Source: Verrucomicrobiota bacterium
GTDB taxonomy: Bacteria; Verrucomicrobiota; Kiritimatiellia; SS1-B-03-39; UBA6053
DNA length: 64,000 nucleotides
Direction: 5' to 3'
NCBI GenBank assembly: GCA_020831625.1
Contig: JAFIGD010000014.1
Coordinates: forward strand, 1-64,000
Shown here: positions 23,556-32,767 of the stretch, piece by piece
Layout of the letters: each line of letters begins with the position of its first letter
Position numbering within the stretch: position 1 is the stretch's first letter
Notes under the pieces: generated by a model
Databases searched by the model: none
Seen by the model: the letters and a program-made list of their open reading frames with translations, nothing else
Told to the model about the DNA's origin: nothing
Translations under genes and position numbers: made by a program

Positions 23556-26132
23556 TTACTCATCAATTTCGACAGGCAATCCGATGTTCATCATGGTGAA
23601 ATGAATGTTCATTTCCTTGGGGATCTCAACCTCCACCACCACCTCATCCCAATCATCATTGATCGGGGTGACACTGACCGGGTCTGGAAATGCCATCCAT
23701 CCTTCCAGTAAATTCGTGCTGTAAAGGGGAGTGTAAGTCAGCTCCAAATCTTTCCGCCGGGGATAGGTCATGGTTAAAACAGAGAACTCCGGATAAAGCT
23801 CCAACCGATCAGAAACGGGCAAACCTCTGGCCTGTCCACCGCCAACAGCAAAAGAAGAACGATCCGATGAATGCAAATCAAGATTGAACGCGATTTTCGC
23901 CAGATTGGTCAGGCGGTCGCTCTGTCCCGCGGAAAACAACGATACGGCGGCGGGGTCCGGTTGTAAGCCGGACAAATGGTCCAACAACTCAGAGATTGCG
24001 GGTGTAAGCGTGTGCGTCCGGGTGATCGTGCCAGTATCTTCCAGCGTAATCATTTCGCCGGTGAGCAAATCTACAAAGTCAATGATGCCGCTGTACAAGG
24101 TCACCTGTACTTCCGCATCCATACCCTCTTCGGAATAGGTGATTTCAACGTCTGTCCCGCGAACACCAAGGCTAGCAAAGGGACTTTTGATATACAAATT
24201 CGTTTTGCTGTGGTCAGGAGACCCCACATAGTCATCCGTTAGAAATCTTCGAATTCTCCCTTTGATCACCTCATAGATACTCGGCTCTTTATCCGAAAAC
24301 AGCTGAATCCTCATTTCAGAATTAGACCCGACAGTAATGGCAGAATGATCAAGGAGCAGTAGTGTACATGCGGAATCAAGACCCGAGATGACCATATCGT
24401 TTTCGAACAAAAAATCATTCACTTCCGCCTCCCATTCTCCTATGGTGCCGTCGCCTCTTTCCTCTCGAATGATCACGGAACCATGAACTTGCGAAATCGT
24501 TCCAATTCTCCTCCAAAACTGCGGTTCCTCCCACACAAAAACTCCGTTTTCAGACAGTGCTCCGACTGTGGTGATCCAGGCGGGTTTGTTTACCTGCGCT
24601 TTGAAGTCGTTGTAACTGATGTCGAGAACGGACAAGTTTCCAAGATTCAAAAGGGAAGTCGGCAGCGGACCGTGTAGTCGATTTCCGGCCACATTCAGAT
24701 GGGTAAGACCTGTCAATCCTCCGACGCCGGGTTCTAATTCTCCTTCAATCTGATTCCAGGACAGATCCAGCACCTGGAGCGTGGAATTCCCGCTCAAATT
24801 GTAGAAAACCATATCTGTAAACTGGTTTCCTGAAAGATTCAAACTGACGAGATTCAACAGATTCCACACCCCCGCCGGGATGGAACCCGTCAGAGAGTTC
24901 CCCTGCAAATACATCTCCGTGACATTGGCCAGATTTCCAAGTTCACCCGGCAACTCCCCGGAAAGTTGGTTCCAATAGAGCTGCAAACTTTCAAGCTGGG
25001 TCAGATTTCCGATGGACGAAGGAATTTCCCCGGTCAGTTGATTGTCGGACAACCACAGGTTTTGTAAGAGCAACAGGTCGCCGATGGATTGGGGGATCGA
25101 ACCGGATAATTGGTTGCCCCAGAGAGATAGTGTGGTTAATTTGGATAAATTTCCGATGGACGAAGGGATATCACCTGTTAATTCATTATTATCGACATAT
25201 AGCCATTGAAGTCCCGTCAATTCACCTATATTTCCAGGTAATTCGCCTGTAAGTTGATTATGGCTAAGCCAAAGTAATTCTAAATCAGACAATCCATTAA
25301 TTGTCAAAGGAACCTCACCTGATAATTGATTAAAACTCAAATTTAACCATTCCAACTTACTTAGATTTCCTATCGTTTCAGGCAGTTCTCCGGTTAATTC
25401 ATTTACAGCAAGATCAAGCTGCACTAAATTTGAAATATTTCCGAGGGTTTGAGGGATTTCACCAGCTAAATAATTTGATCTCAAAAACAGGAATTCTAAA
25501 CTTGAAATATTTCCGATTGTTTGAGGAATCTCTCCAGTCAGTTGATTTGAGGACAGATCTAAAACTGTTAAATTTGCAAGATTTCCGATGGCTTGAGGAA
25601 TCCCACCAGTCAGTTGATTTGAAGACAGATTCAAAACAGCTAAATTCGTAAGGTTCCCAATTGATTGAGGTATGCTGCCTGTCAGCTGATTTGAATCAAG
25701 ACGAAGAAAATCCATATATGTTAAATTGCCAAGTGTTTCAGGAATTGAACCTGTAAGAGATGAATCATAGAGATTTACAGAAAATATGGCATATCCACCG
25801 ACCAATATCCATCCAGTTTGAAACTCGTCACTAACAAACTGAAATGAAGTTGAATTTGTTGGTAAAGCTCCAACTTTATCAAGCGGTTGAGATACAGCGC
25901 ATTCAAAATCCCAGTTTAAATGCGGATTATTATTCATTACATCTAAAAGAAACTGTATTTCACCTTCAGGCAAAACATCATTCCATGTAAACCAGTCTTC
26001 CGATTCAATAGGTATAAATTTACCAATATTTTGCCCAAATAGATTTACGGGAATTAGAATCAGGAGCATCACTAAAGAGATACAGGAAATTTTGTCTGAA
26101 AAACTGATTTGTTGTTTTATATTCACTTTCAC
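23556..26132 (-). CDS. Secreted plant-type leucine-rich-repeat protein with a FecR domain
   Basis: Protein of 858 residues. An N-terminal hydrophobic signal (about 17-33) precedes an entry region (WFTWNDVLPEGEIQFLLDVMNNNP). About 17-18 LRRs of 24 residues of the plant-specific type (LTGSIPQSIGNLTNLAVLNLSSNQ) span roughly 125-540. A FecR-like domain follows at about 555-690 (GTISQVHGSVIIRE, SPFASLGVRGTDVEI), then a C-terminal beta region. The start is GTG, overlapping the preceding stop as GTGA. Base use changes inside the gene: the LRR-coding 5' part (about 25.1-26.1 kb) is clearly AT-richer than the 3' part. It is last in a leftward run starting near 30.6 kb. Plant-type LRRs in bacteria usually serve adhesion or ligand binding. 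Confidence 0.88.
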   Translation of the reverse strand: MKVNIKQQISFSDKISCISLVMLLILIPVNLFGQNIGKFIPIESEDWFTWNDVLPEGEIQFLLDVMNNNPHLNWDFECAVSQPLDKVGALPTNSTSFQFVSDEFQTGWILVGGYAIFSVNLYDSSLTGSIPETLGNLTYMDFLRLDSNQLTGSIPQSIGNLTNLAVLNLSSNQLTGGIPQAIGNLANLTVLDLSSNQLTGEIPQTIGNISSLEFLFLRSNYLAGEIPQTLGNISNLVQLDLAVNELTGELPETIGNLSKLEWLNLSFNQLSGEVPLTINGLSDLELLWLSHNQLTGELPGNIGELTGLQWLYVDNNELTGDIPSSIGNLSKLTTLSLWGNQLSGSIPQSIGDLLLLQNLWLSDNQLTGEIPSSIGNLTQLESLQLYWNQLSGELPGELGNLANVTEMYLQGNSLTGSIPAGVWNLLNLVSLNLSGNQFTDMVFYNLSGNSTLQVLDLSWNQIEGELEPGVGGLTGLTHLNVAGNRLHGPLPTSLLNLGNLSVLDISYNDFKAQVNKPAWITTVGALSENGVFVWEEPQFWRRIGTISQVHGSVIIREERGDGTIGEWEAEVNDFLFENDMVISGLDSACTLLLLDHSAITVGSNSEMRIQLFSDKEPSIYEVIKGRIRRFLTDDYVGSPDHSKTNLYIKSPFASLGVRGTDVEITYSEEGMDAEVQVTLYSGIIDFVDLLTGEMITLEDTGTITRTHTLTPAISELLDHLSGLQPDPAAVSLFSAGQSDRLTNLAKIAFNLDLHSSDRSSFAVGGGQARGLPVSDRLELYPEFSVLTMTYPRRKDLELTYTPLYSTNLLEGWMAFPDPVSVTPINDDWDEVVVEVEIPKEMNIHFTMMNIGLPVEIDE

Positions 26133-27247
26133 GTTTCATTTTCCTTTTCATGAACCGCGCCAATCACGCGGTCCTTGGGTTTAGTTGCATTTCGATGGAG
26201 AACCAAAATCCGGTTCCCGAAAATCTGAGAGACGATCCAATGCGCTTTGTGCCGATAGGCGGTGGAGGCGGCGGGATAGTTGTGGGGATCGTGGGTGATT
26301 TCCACCTCTTCCGCAAAAACACCCGTCTTCCCGTCCAGCACATGGATGCTGGACTCCGCTTTTTTGAACAGGGTTTGGGAGATCCCCTGGGCAAGGGTCT
26401 CGAATTTACCGTGCTGGGCGATCAGGGCGAAGTTTCCTTCGGCATCGCAGGTGATGTTGTCGGGATATCGTTTCTTCTCGCCGGACAAAGGGAGAAATTC
26501 GGGATTGGCGAGCGATCCGTCGTCCGCGTTCACATCAAACCGCAACACCCGTCCCCGGTGATATTCCGCCACGTAAAGCTGTTTTTCATCCGGAGAAAGA
26601 CACAACCCGTTCGCCCCGCTGATGTTTCGGGCCACCTGCACCCACTCGGCGGACTCATCATCGTCCGTGAACCGCGTCATATAGACATCCGCCCGATCCC
26701 CGGCATCTTTCCGTAGCTTCAGATCCGGCGGCAGATCCTTCCGATCCCCGATGTTTTTGAAATTGCTCACATACACCCGGCCCGAGGAGGTGACCGCCAC
26801 GTTGTTTCCATGTTTAATCCTCATGCCTTTGCCTTCAGACCCGCCCGGATTCTCCAGACGCCGCCGCAAGATCAGCACGCCATTGCCGACTTCATACTCC
26901 TCCACCGCCACGCCCACCCCTTTGCCCGGCGGGGTCAGATTGACCACAAACAAAAACCACTTATCCCCTCGTTTCAAGGCACACAGCCCCAAAGGATGAA
27001 ACGGATGATCGGCCACAGACAATTCATTCCCCTCCGCATCCACCCGTTTCCATTCCACCGGATCCGGTTCTTCCCCCTTTTCGATCTCTTCCAAATCAAT
27101 CGCGAACATCTTCCCATCTTTCTTCATCATCCACTTCCGCCGCCAAACCCGCCGCAGCACCGCCGCCGTAAACAAAGACGGTTTATCTGCGACCTCAACA
27201 TACGCGAGGTCTTCCGGTCCGGGGGTGGAGAGTTTGATGGTTTTCAT
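26129..27247 (-). CDS. Paraoxonase/SMP-30-like six-bladed beta-propeller hydrolase
   Basis: Protein of 372 residues starting MKTIKLSTPGPEDLAYVEV. Motifs recall arylesterase/paraoxonase: GPEDLAY near the N-terminus, HGNNVAVTSSGRVYVSNF near 160, NGLCLSPDEKQLYVAEYHRGRVLRFDV near 235, and YPDNITCDAEGNFALI near 285, where Asp and Asn normally hold the central calcium. No signal peptide is present. A longer frame upstream to 27436 overlaps the previous gene and was rejected. The start lies 5 bp after the upstream stop, and the stop overlaps the LRR gene by four bases. A lactonase or esterase activity is the family expectation; the substrate is unknown. Confidence 0.78.
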   Translation of the reverse strand: MKTIKLSTPGPEDLAYVEVADKPSLFTAAVLRRVWRRKWMMKKDGKMFAIDLEEIEKGEEPDPVEWKRVDAEGNELSVADHPFHPLGLCALKRGDKWFLFVVNLTPPGKGVGVAVEEYEVGNGVLILRRRLENPGGSEGKGMRIKHGNNVAVTSSGRVYVSNFKNIGDRKDLPPDLKLRKDAGDRADVYMTRFTDDDESAEWVQVARNISGANGLCLSPDEKQLYVAEYHRGRVLRFDVNADDGSLANPEFLPLSGEKKRYPDNITCDAEGNFALIAQHGKFETLAQGISQTLFKKAESSIHVLDGKTGVFAEEVEITHDPHNYPAASTAYRHKAHWIVSQIFGNRILVLHRNATKPKDRVIGAVHEKENET

Positions 27248-27252
27248 GGGCT

Positions 27253-27861
27253 TCAGGTGGTTCCCTCTTTTCCCAAGAAACGTTTCAACAATCCAAACAC
27301 CGCCCCTTCGGAATACCCCGCGAGCAGAGACCACAGCAGCAGGATGCTGAGGTCGCGGTAGCCAAGTACACCTGCGGTAAACATCAAGCGCGGTGAGAGT
27401 GTGCAACCATCGGTCTGTAATTTGGACACGACACAAGAGAAGTTGGGTACTCCTGGGAGTTGAATAAAGGCGGAGGTTGAACTCAAAGTGTTTTCGTCAT
27501 CTGTCGTATTTGCATCGCTTTGACCACCAATAAACCCGGTGCTGAGGATCAGGAACAGCACCAGGGCCAGCACGCCCCCGGTGGCGGTGTGGTTGTCGGT
27601 GCCGACTTGGGAAATTTTGTAAGGATCGATCGTGACCGAACTGGCGCTGCGAAATTCCCGGAGCAAACTGAGGGACGCTCCCAGGCACCCGATGAGAAAA
27701 ACGAAGACAATCACAAAGATCAGAGAAAAAGACCAGTCCCGCCAGGCCATGATCGCCAAGAGAACCCCCATGGTGGCCAGCAGGGCCACCTGATTCTGAT
27801 TCACCATATTGCGGAAGGTTTGATACCGCTTCAGATAGTAACGTTCGGCGAGGGTGGTCAT
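27253..27861 (-). CDS. Hypothetical four-TM membrane protein
   Basis: Protein of 202 residues with an N-terminal amphipathic part (MTTLAERYYLKRYQTFRNMV), two closely spaced TM helices at about 25-65 (VALLATMGVLLAIMAW; FSLIFVIVFVFLIGCLGASLSLL), one near 92-112 (ATGGVLALVLFLILSTGFIGG), an outer loop with Cys143 and Cys152, and a last hydrophobic segment near 168-185. It overlaps the DUF2235 gene by four bases and is followed at 5 bp by the propeller gene. The coupling suggests it partners the hydrolase, perhaps as a membrane anchor or an immunity-type protein, but no family was recognised. Confidence 0.75.
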   Translation of the reverse strand: MTTLAERYYLKRYQTFRNMVNQNQVALLATMGVLLAIMAWRDWSFSLIFVIVFVFLIGCLGASLSLLREFRSASSVTIDPYKISQVGTDNHTATGGVLALVLFLILSTGFIGGQSDANTTDDENTLSSTSAFIQLPGVPNFSCVVSKLQTDGCTLSPRLMFTAGVLGYRDLSILLLWSLLAGYSEGAVFGLLKRFLGKEGTT

Positions 27862-28982
27862 TTCTTTTTCTCCGCTTCAGCTTTTAGTTCTTTTTCATAT
27901 CCGTCCATTCGGGATTGAAGATGCTCCCGAATCGTCTCCAGGGTCTCCGGGACATATTCGTGGTTTTTCACAAGTCGCTCAATCACACTGTCGTCCACCT
28001 GATTGATGTCCGACACCTCCCCGAACGTGCGGCTCACCCGGCCCGAAAACCGGAAGAATCCCTTGGGCCGGTTGTCAAACGGAGTCAGGGGATTCGGATC
28101 GGGTTGTTGTTCCGATGGCAGGACATTCATATTGAATCTCAGGGAGGGTTTATCGTCTCCGGAAAAACCTTCCCCCGATGCGCACCCTTTCATCCACAAA
28201 AGCGGACCATCGGAAAGCGGCGCGAGTTCATCGGAACCGCCGCCCACCGAACCGTGGTCACCGGGAAACCAGCGTTGCTGCAGTTGGGTCTTCTGTTTTG
28301 CGTCGCCCAAGTGCATCGGGGCCACATCAAACGGCTTGCGGATCTCATCGACCGCCACCGCGTGGGCCGCGTATTCGGTTTTCCGGTTGAGGACAGTGTC
28401 GTGAAAGTCGTGTTTGCGATTCACCAAGCGATCCAGGGGAATGAGTGGACAAAGGTCGGGAATGCCCAAGGAACCCACCGTGTCCCAACACCCGAGGAAT
28501 TTGATGGGAATGCGCCCCGGTTCATCCGGGAAATCCCGTACGCCAATGGCGGCCCGGAAACGAACGGCGGTTTCATGACCGGGTTTGATGCGCGGGTCCC
28601 GGTAAATCTCCATCGCCCGGTACACGGAACGCACCTGATGACGGCGCAACAAACCACAGCAATAGATCAGTCCCGCCAGACTGCGCACCGTGTACGCGCC
28701 CCGGCTGAAACCGAACAAATAAACCTCGTCCCCCTCATTGTAATTCATGCACAGAAAGAGATACGCCCGCAAAATATTGGAGTTGATGCCAACCCCAAAA
28801 GCCCCGCCCCGCAGACGGGTCCAGGGAGAGGATCCCACTCCCTGGTCATAAAAAACCACCTGCCGGACAGACGCCTCAGCATCCAGTTCCACCATGCGGG
28901 CAAGTTTCACCACGTTGGTCTGTGTTTCCGGGTTGAGCTTCTGCCAGGTGCCGTCGGAAAAGATTGCGATATTTTTTCTCAT
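27858..28982 (-). CDS. DUF2235 alpha/beta hydrolase (Tle1-type phospholipase fold)
   Basis: Protein of 374 residues. The opening KNIAIFSDGTWQ is the DUF2235 signature. The nucleophile elbow GFSRG is at 91-95 (Ser93), the acid is probably Asp in GCWDTVGSLGIP near 175, and the histidine is in WFPGDHGSVGGG near 240, matching the H-x-x-VGGG end motif of Tle1 phospholipases. No signal peptide or secretion tag is present, and no type VI secretion gene lies in the window. The C-terminal 60 residues are charged and helical. It is expressed with a four-TM protein and a propeller hydrolase. Lipase or esterase activity is likely; whether it is an effector, a defence component or a housekeeping enzyme is open. 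Confidence 0.86.
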   Translation of the reverse strand: MRKNIAIFSDGTWQKLNPETQTNVVKLARMVELDAEASVRQVVFYDQGVGSSPWTRLRGGAFGVGINSNILRAYLFLCMNYNEGDEVYLFGFSRGAYTVRSLAGLIYCCGLLRRHQVRSVYRAMEIYRDPRIKPGHETAVRFRAAIGVRDFPDEPGRIPIKFLGCWDTVGSLGIPDLCPLIPLDRLVNRKHDFHDTVLNRKTEYAAHAVAVDEIRKPFDVAPMHLGDAKQKTQLQQRWFPGDHGSVGGGSDELAPLSDGPLLWMKGCASGEGFSGDDKPSLRFNMNVLPSEQQPDPNPLTPFDNRPKGFFRFSGRVSRTFGEVSDINQVDDSVIERLVKNHEYVPETLETIREHLQSRMDGYEKELKAEAEKKK

Positions 28983-29005
28983 ATTAGATCTCTACGGTCT
29001 AATAA

Positions 29006-29941
29006 TTAGAAAGGACCAGGATGCAGTGGCCTGTCCTGCTGGAGAATCTGAATTTCTTGAGGTCTTTCAGCTACAGATTCGCCGTCTGTTTCTTTTTGGA
29101 TAAATAACAACGGAAAAACCTCTCTGGTCCTTTCATTATAATACATTTTTCGCTCCACTCGTATAAGTTGACCTCCACTCGAATCTGTATCAAGAGTATC
29201 GACTGGGAATGATCGCGTAAGTGCTGATTCTGAAGCAATTCGTGTTTTTTCCAGTTCTTCACGACTCACACTTGTTGGCAGAGCCTCAGCAACTCTAGAA
29301 CTAAAATTGTCTGAAACAGACACGGCAACCTCTGCATATTCAGACAACACATCAGGATTGGCGGCCAATGCCTGTTTGAATATAGCCTCCTTATAACGAT
29401 TGGCAAACATATTAAAATATTCGTGGTTTATATCGTTGTTATAAGCAATCTCGGCAAGAATTGCTTCATAACCAACACGAAATGTTGGTTCGATTTTCGA
29501 CAGAAAATCCGATATTGCCGCCGCACTATTATCCCAACATTTCAGTTTTTCCGCAGGGTTGGCCGCACGACAATTGTTTATATGCTTAAGAAGTTCATCT
29601 AAGTTATTTGTAATATTTTGCAAAATAACTATATATTCACTCTTGACGCGAATTGTTGCAGGATCTGTGGATTCCTTATCCATAAAAAAACCAACAGCGT
29701 ATTTCTTGCCAGCGTTCTCATTTAAATCATTCTCTACCACTTTGGGAAAAACAAACAAAACACAGTTTGGATTTGTAATGAGATTTCGCAGAGTTCGGTT
29801 AAAAAATGGAGGATTTCTGTCAATAAATGTTTTCAACTGATTGAGTGAAGTTCCATGGAGATAGTGCAATGAAGTAACAGTATCAGCCATAGAAAGTCCG
29901 AGCAATGCACTTACTACAATTATTTTCATAAAGGTTTTCAT
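29006..29941 (-). CDS. Secreted hypothetical protein, AT-rich
   Basis: Protein of 311 residues with a signal peptide (MKTFMKIIVVSALLGLSMAD). The rest is mostly helical and soluble (KVKSEYIVILQNITNNLDELLKHI; YEAILAEIAYNNDINHEYFNMFANRY), with two Cys residues near 148 and 158, and a polar C-terminus that ends in Pro-rich sequence. No known domain was recognised. Base composition is clearly more AT-rich than in the operons at either end of the window, like the gene upstream, which suggests acquisition from elsewhere. It sits 13 bp after the 200-aa membrane gene and 23 bp before the DUF2235 gene on the same strand. Confidence 0.68.
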   Translation of the reverse strand: MKTFMKIIVVSALLGLSMADTVTSLHYLHGTSLNQLKTFIDRNPPFFNRTLRNLITNPNCVLFVFPKVVENDLNENAGKKYAVGFFMDKESTDPATIRVKSEYIVILQNITNNLDELLKHINNCRAANPAEKLKCWDNSAAAISDFLSKIEPTFRVGYEAILAEIAYNNDINHEYFNMFANRYKEAIFKQALAANPDVLSEYAEVAVSVSDNFSSRVAEALPTSVSREELEKTRIASESALTRSFPVDTLDTDSSGGQLIRVERKMYYNERTREVFPLLFIQKETDGESVAERPQEIQILQQDRPLHPGPF

Positions 29942-29954
29942 TTTAAGTCCTTTG

Positions 29955-30557
29955 TTACTGGATGTTTATTTTTCCGGATTGGAAAGATTTTTGCGGTACA
30001 AATTCAGCAATCTTGCCAATGTGATCAAATATATATGCAACAGATCCTTGGCTTTTTTGATATGTATCTCCGAAAATTACATACAAACCCACGGTCTTTC
30101 CATTATCTTTTACCTGATGTATACGGATATCATTTGGAGATTCCACTTTGGTTATTTCAAAACCACTAGGCAAATTTCTAGTATCTAGTTGATAATAACG
30201 CGCGTTTGGCAAATGAAATTCTTGAAATGGAATATATTTATCAAAAAAACAAAACAGAATAATAAATGTTGCAATTGGGCCACTTAGATATACAAATTCC
30301 GTCAAAATTCTCAATTTTAAATCAATTTTATTGATATAAAAAACCGAAAAGAATACAGAAAAGAGAAAAGAAAACGTTATTATATATACGGATCTGAGTT
30401 GATCATTTAGCAAGGTATCACCCCGAAAGGTAAATACGAAATTAACCAATAATATAATGGATATCATAAAACATGCTCCACCAATGATTACTAGATTTCT
30501 CCCAGAGAAAAAACTTTGGAAATATTCTTTGTTGTATTTAACATTTGTTGTCGTCAT
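29955..30557 (-). CDS. Hypothetical membrane protein, AT-rich, first gene of a six-gene run
   Basis: Protein of 200 residues with three predicted TM helices: about 22-45 (LVIIGGACFMISIILLVNFVFTF), 57-78 (VYIITFSFLFSVFFSVFYI) and 88-106 (FVYLSGPIATFIILFCFF). A soluble C-terminal domain of about 90 residues follows (YQLDTRNLPSGFEITKVESPNDIRIHQVKDNGKTVGLYVIFGD). A good AAAAGG-type ribosome binding site and a perfect TATAAT box lie upstream. The low GC content matches the next gene. Family unknown. Confidence 0.7.
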   Translation of the reverse strand: MTTTNVKYNKEYFQSFFSGRNLVIIGGACFMISIILLVNFVFTFRGDTLLNDQLRSVYIITFSFLFSVFFSVFYINKIDLKLRILTEFVYLSGPIATFIILFCFFDKYIPFQEFHLPNARYYQLDTRNLPSGFEITKVESPNDIRIHQVKDNGKTVGLYVIFGDTYQKSQGSVAYIFDHIGKIAEFVPQKSFQSGKINIQ

Positions 30558-30572
30558 GCATACACCTTTTGT

Positions 30573-30578
30573 ATTATA
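30573..30578 (-). promoter_or_regulatory. Consensus -10 box before the six-gene run
   Basis: TATAAT on the minus strand, 15 bp before the ATG of the 200-aa membrane protein. No convincing -35 hexamer is seen at 16-18 bp upstream in the A/T-rich DNA. Confidence 0.45.
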
Positions 30579-30661
30579 GAAATTAAAAATTTTAAAGCTT
30601 TGGACTTTTTATATGAAAGTTTCGATTAAATTTATTTCCTTGCGGTTAGTTCATACGATTA

Positions 30662-30878
30662 TCAAGCCCCAACGGGGCATCGCATACCAGCCCGGGGTAA
30701 CGTCCCGGGTTTTGGGTTCGAGACAGATGCGCGGTCTGAAGGAACGCCGCATAGTTGCGGAGGCCTGGGACGCGCCTCGGGCACCGGATATGCGGCGGTC
30801 CTTCAGACCGCGCGTGATATACCTGTCACCTTTTCCCAGGGTGATGCCTAGGGCTGGTATGCACCGCCCCTTTGCGGC
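30662..30878. repeat. REP-type repeat, family 1, copy 1
   Basis: About 217 bp starting with an AGCCCCAACGGGGCA hairpin, then a CCCGGG...CCCGGG pair, and two inverted blocks TGCGGCGGTCCTTCAGACCGC and its partner GCGCGGTCTGAAGGA. It ends at a GCCCCTTTGCGGC hairpin. It is the same layout as the copies at 36411, 38619 and 39592. Copies 3 and 4 flank a REP-associated transposase, the likely mobiliser. Confidence 0.85.
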
Positions 30879-30970
30879 AATGGATATCGCATCATCATAA
30901 TCAGATAACACTTCGATCATTACGGAATTCATCATGGGGTTCCTCCGGTTCCTTCAATATTATGGTGGAT

Positions 30971-31714
30971 TCAGCGCCGCCCCTTCCGCCCGCGAAGGCG
31001 GCGGTAGAGGGGCGCAATGCCAAACACCATCCCGGTCAGGACGACCATGAGGATGGTGGAGGGTTCGGGAATGGCATGAAACTGTAAGATTGTGAAATCT
31101 GCTGAACCACTAAAGGATGCGGTATAGGAACTGGCCGATCTTGCGATATATCCATTTACCGCGCTTGACTCTATCGCGTCTAAAAGCAGTGTGTCTATGC
31201 CGTTTCCTGTGTGTCGTACCTCCATAACCAAATCCCCTCCTGAGTACAGGTATGGAGAATCAAATTGTATTAGAGGCCCCCATGGATTAGGATTTGCCAG
31301 CGTTCGAGGAAAAGAGTTCCCATCAATGGTCAAGCTTCCGCTACGAACCTGTAGAGGATCTGACATATTGTTTGCAAAATTTGAGCTGAAATCATTGATA
31401 TGATTTGCTGCAGGACTCAGCACAATATCGTAATTAGCCCATGTCCGTGGTGCTGAAGGCCAATTAGAAGTATTGGCAGCACTCAACCTGGTGGAAAAAC
31501 CTGTTAGGCTTAGCCCGATTAAATCCATGAGCCGTGACTCGGAAATCTGCACTTGATATGTGCGGGCTTCATCCCTTATCAATGTATTAAAACCACCAGT
31601 ACCTGAATTTGTTTCAAAATCACCAGGAACTACAATCATGGTGTCTGAAAAAGATACTTGATAGGTCAGCATGGTAATAAAAACAACGCTGAGTTTAATT
31701 TTGTTCGTTTTCAT
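30971..31714 (-). CDS. PEP-CTERM sorted exported protein
   Basis: Protein of 247 residues with an N-terminal signal (about 1-23, ending VSFSD), a Ser/Asn-rich beta-type extracellular domain, and a C-terminal PEP-CTERM tail: IPEPST near 214, a hydrophobic helix (ILMVVLTGMVFGIAPLY) and the basic end RRLRGRKGRR. Such proteins are cut and sorted by an exosortase, usually in biofilm-forming Gram-negative bacteria. No exosortase gene lies in the window. A good AAGGAAA ribosome site precedes the ATG. It stands alone between a REP copy and the three-gene hydrolase operon. Confidence 0.85.
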   Translation of the reverse strand: MKTNKIKLSVVFITMLTYQVSFSDTMIVVPGDFETNSGTGGFNTLIRDEARTYQVQISESRLMDLIGLSLTGFSTRLSAANTSNWPSAPRTWANYDIVLSPAANHINDFSSNFANNMSDPLQVRSGSLTIDGNSFPRTLANPNPWGPLIQFDSPYLYSGGDLVMEVRHTGNGIDTLLLDAIESSAVNGYIARSASSYTASFSGSADFTILQFHAIPEPSTILMVVLTGMVFGIAPLYRRLRGRKGRR

Positions 31715-31750
31715 GTTATTTCCTTTTATTTGGTTTTGATTAGCAATAAT

Positions 31751-32767
31751 TCATTCGAACGGATTTACAGGCATATTTCCAATACTGATTTCCTTCGTCC
31801 ATCCATCTCGAGAAAGGGGATGCCATTGCGTGACTTCAGGCATGATGGTTAATAATTTCTGACCATCGGACGTGTTTTGATCAGGATAATCGGATCCAAG
31901 CCTTTCAAGTGTTTGGATCGTCTCGGTGGGGATGTCATTCTGAACGGAATACTTCCAAAAATCCGCCTTGTCGTGGTCCGTTACCAGATAGGGGTCGAGG
32001 CATTTTCTGACCACCCGCCTTCGGCGCCCTCCTCTATTTCTGGTGATCCGTACACGGATCGAAGGTTCTTCAGCAAGGTATTGCGGTGCAATCATCAGCC
32101 AATGTTTGGGCATGGCTTTGATCGGATTGATGAATCCGTCCCCGGAACGGAAAAGGGCGGGATCAGCCCTGAACAGACACTCTGAGAAACGGTCGGCCAA
32201 CCACATGTGCAGCCCGGTGCTGCCAGTGGAATCCAGCATCTTTTGGAAAATCCAGTCCGCCTTTGCCAGTCTTGACCATACTGCTTCAGGACGTGACCTT
32301 CCATCGAAAGTAAGTCCGTTGATCTCGTAGGCAAAATCATGGATTTTAGCAATAAGGTCAAACAAACACGCGGGGCGTGCGAAGAATGCGACAGACGCGC
32401 CGGGTCCCGCAAAATTTCCGATCCAGGCGGTGCCCCCGACATGCGCGGCTGTCAGGTGGTTCCAATTCAAGCGCACGGTATTTCCAGGTCCGGGAAAAGG
32501 TGGTAATTTGAATGTATTGACCAGATCACTTTCATCCATGAAAGACATCTTTTCGCGTACAAATCCTCCGACCTTGCGATACGGTTTCTTTTCAAAACCA
32601 TTTAAATGATTAAACAAATCCGACCAATTGTTTTCCGATGTCAACGGAACATCAATTCCGTCCGATTCGGCATTTACGGGAATATGCTCTATCTCTAGTG
32701 AGTCGCGAAAACGAAGTGGATCGCGAAGGTAGCGGCGGTATTGAGTATGGCTGATGGGCTCTTTCAC
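31751..32767 (-). CDS. Protein with a PLA2-like HDxxY motif, last gene of the hydrolase operon
   Basis: Protein of 338 residues without a signal peptide. The stretch FDLIAKIHDFAYEIN (His143-Asp144, Tyr147), followed by KADWIFQKML (Asp171), resembles the HDxxY...AD active-site helices of parvovirus/bacterial-type phospholipase A2 domains; GTAWIGNFAGPGAS upstream could play the calcium-loop part. The match is motif-level only. The N-terminal 100 residues and the basic C-terminal part (RNRGGRRRRVVRK) have no recognised family. Four-base overlap with the DUF900 hydrolase gene upstream shows tight coupling, so the product probably acts with it. Confidence 0.7.
   Translation of the reverse strand: MKEPISHTQYRRYLRDPLRFRDSLEIEHIPVNAESDGIDVPLTSENNWSDLFNHLNGFEKKPYRKVGGFVREKMSFMDESDLVNTFKLPPFPGPGNTVRLNWNHLTAAHVGGTAWIGNFAGPGASVAFFARPACLFDLIAKIHDFAYEINGLTFDGRSRPEAVWSRLAKADWIFQKMLDSTGSTGLHMWLADRFSECLFRADPALFRSGDGFINPIKAMPKHWLMIAPQYLAEEPSIRVRITRNRGGRRRRVVRKCLDPYLVTDHDKADFWKYSVQNDIPTETIQTLERLGSDYPDQNTSDGQKLLTIMPEVTQWHPLSRDGWTKEISIGNMPVNPFE

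Noticed and set aside
27858-28982. Type VI secretion effector cassette
   Set aside because: The DUF2235 fold fits Tle1, but no VgrG, Hcp, PAAR or other type VI gene is in the window, so only the hydrolase is claimed.
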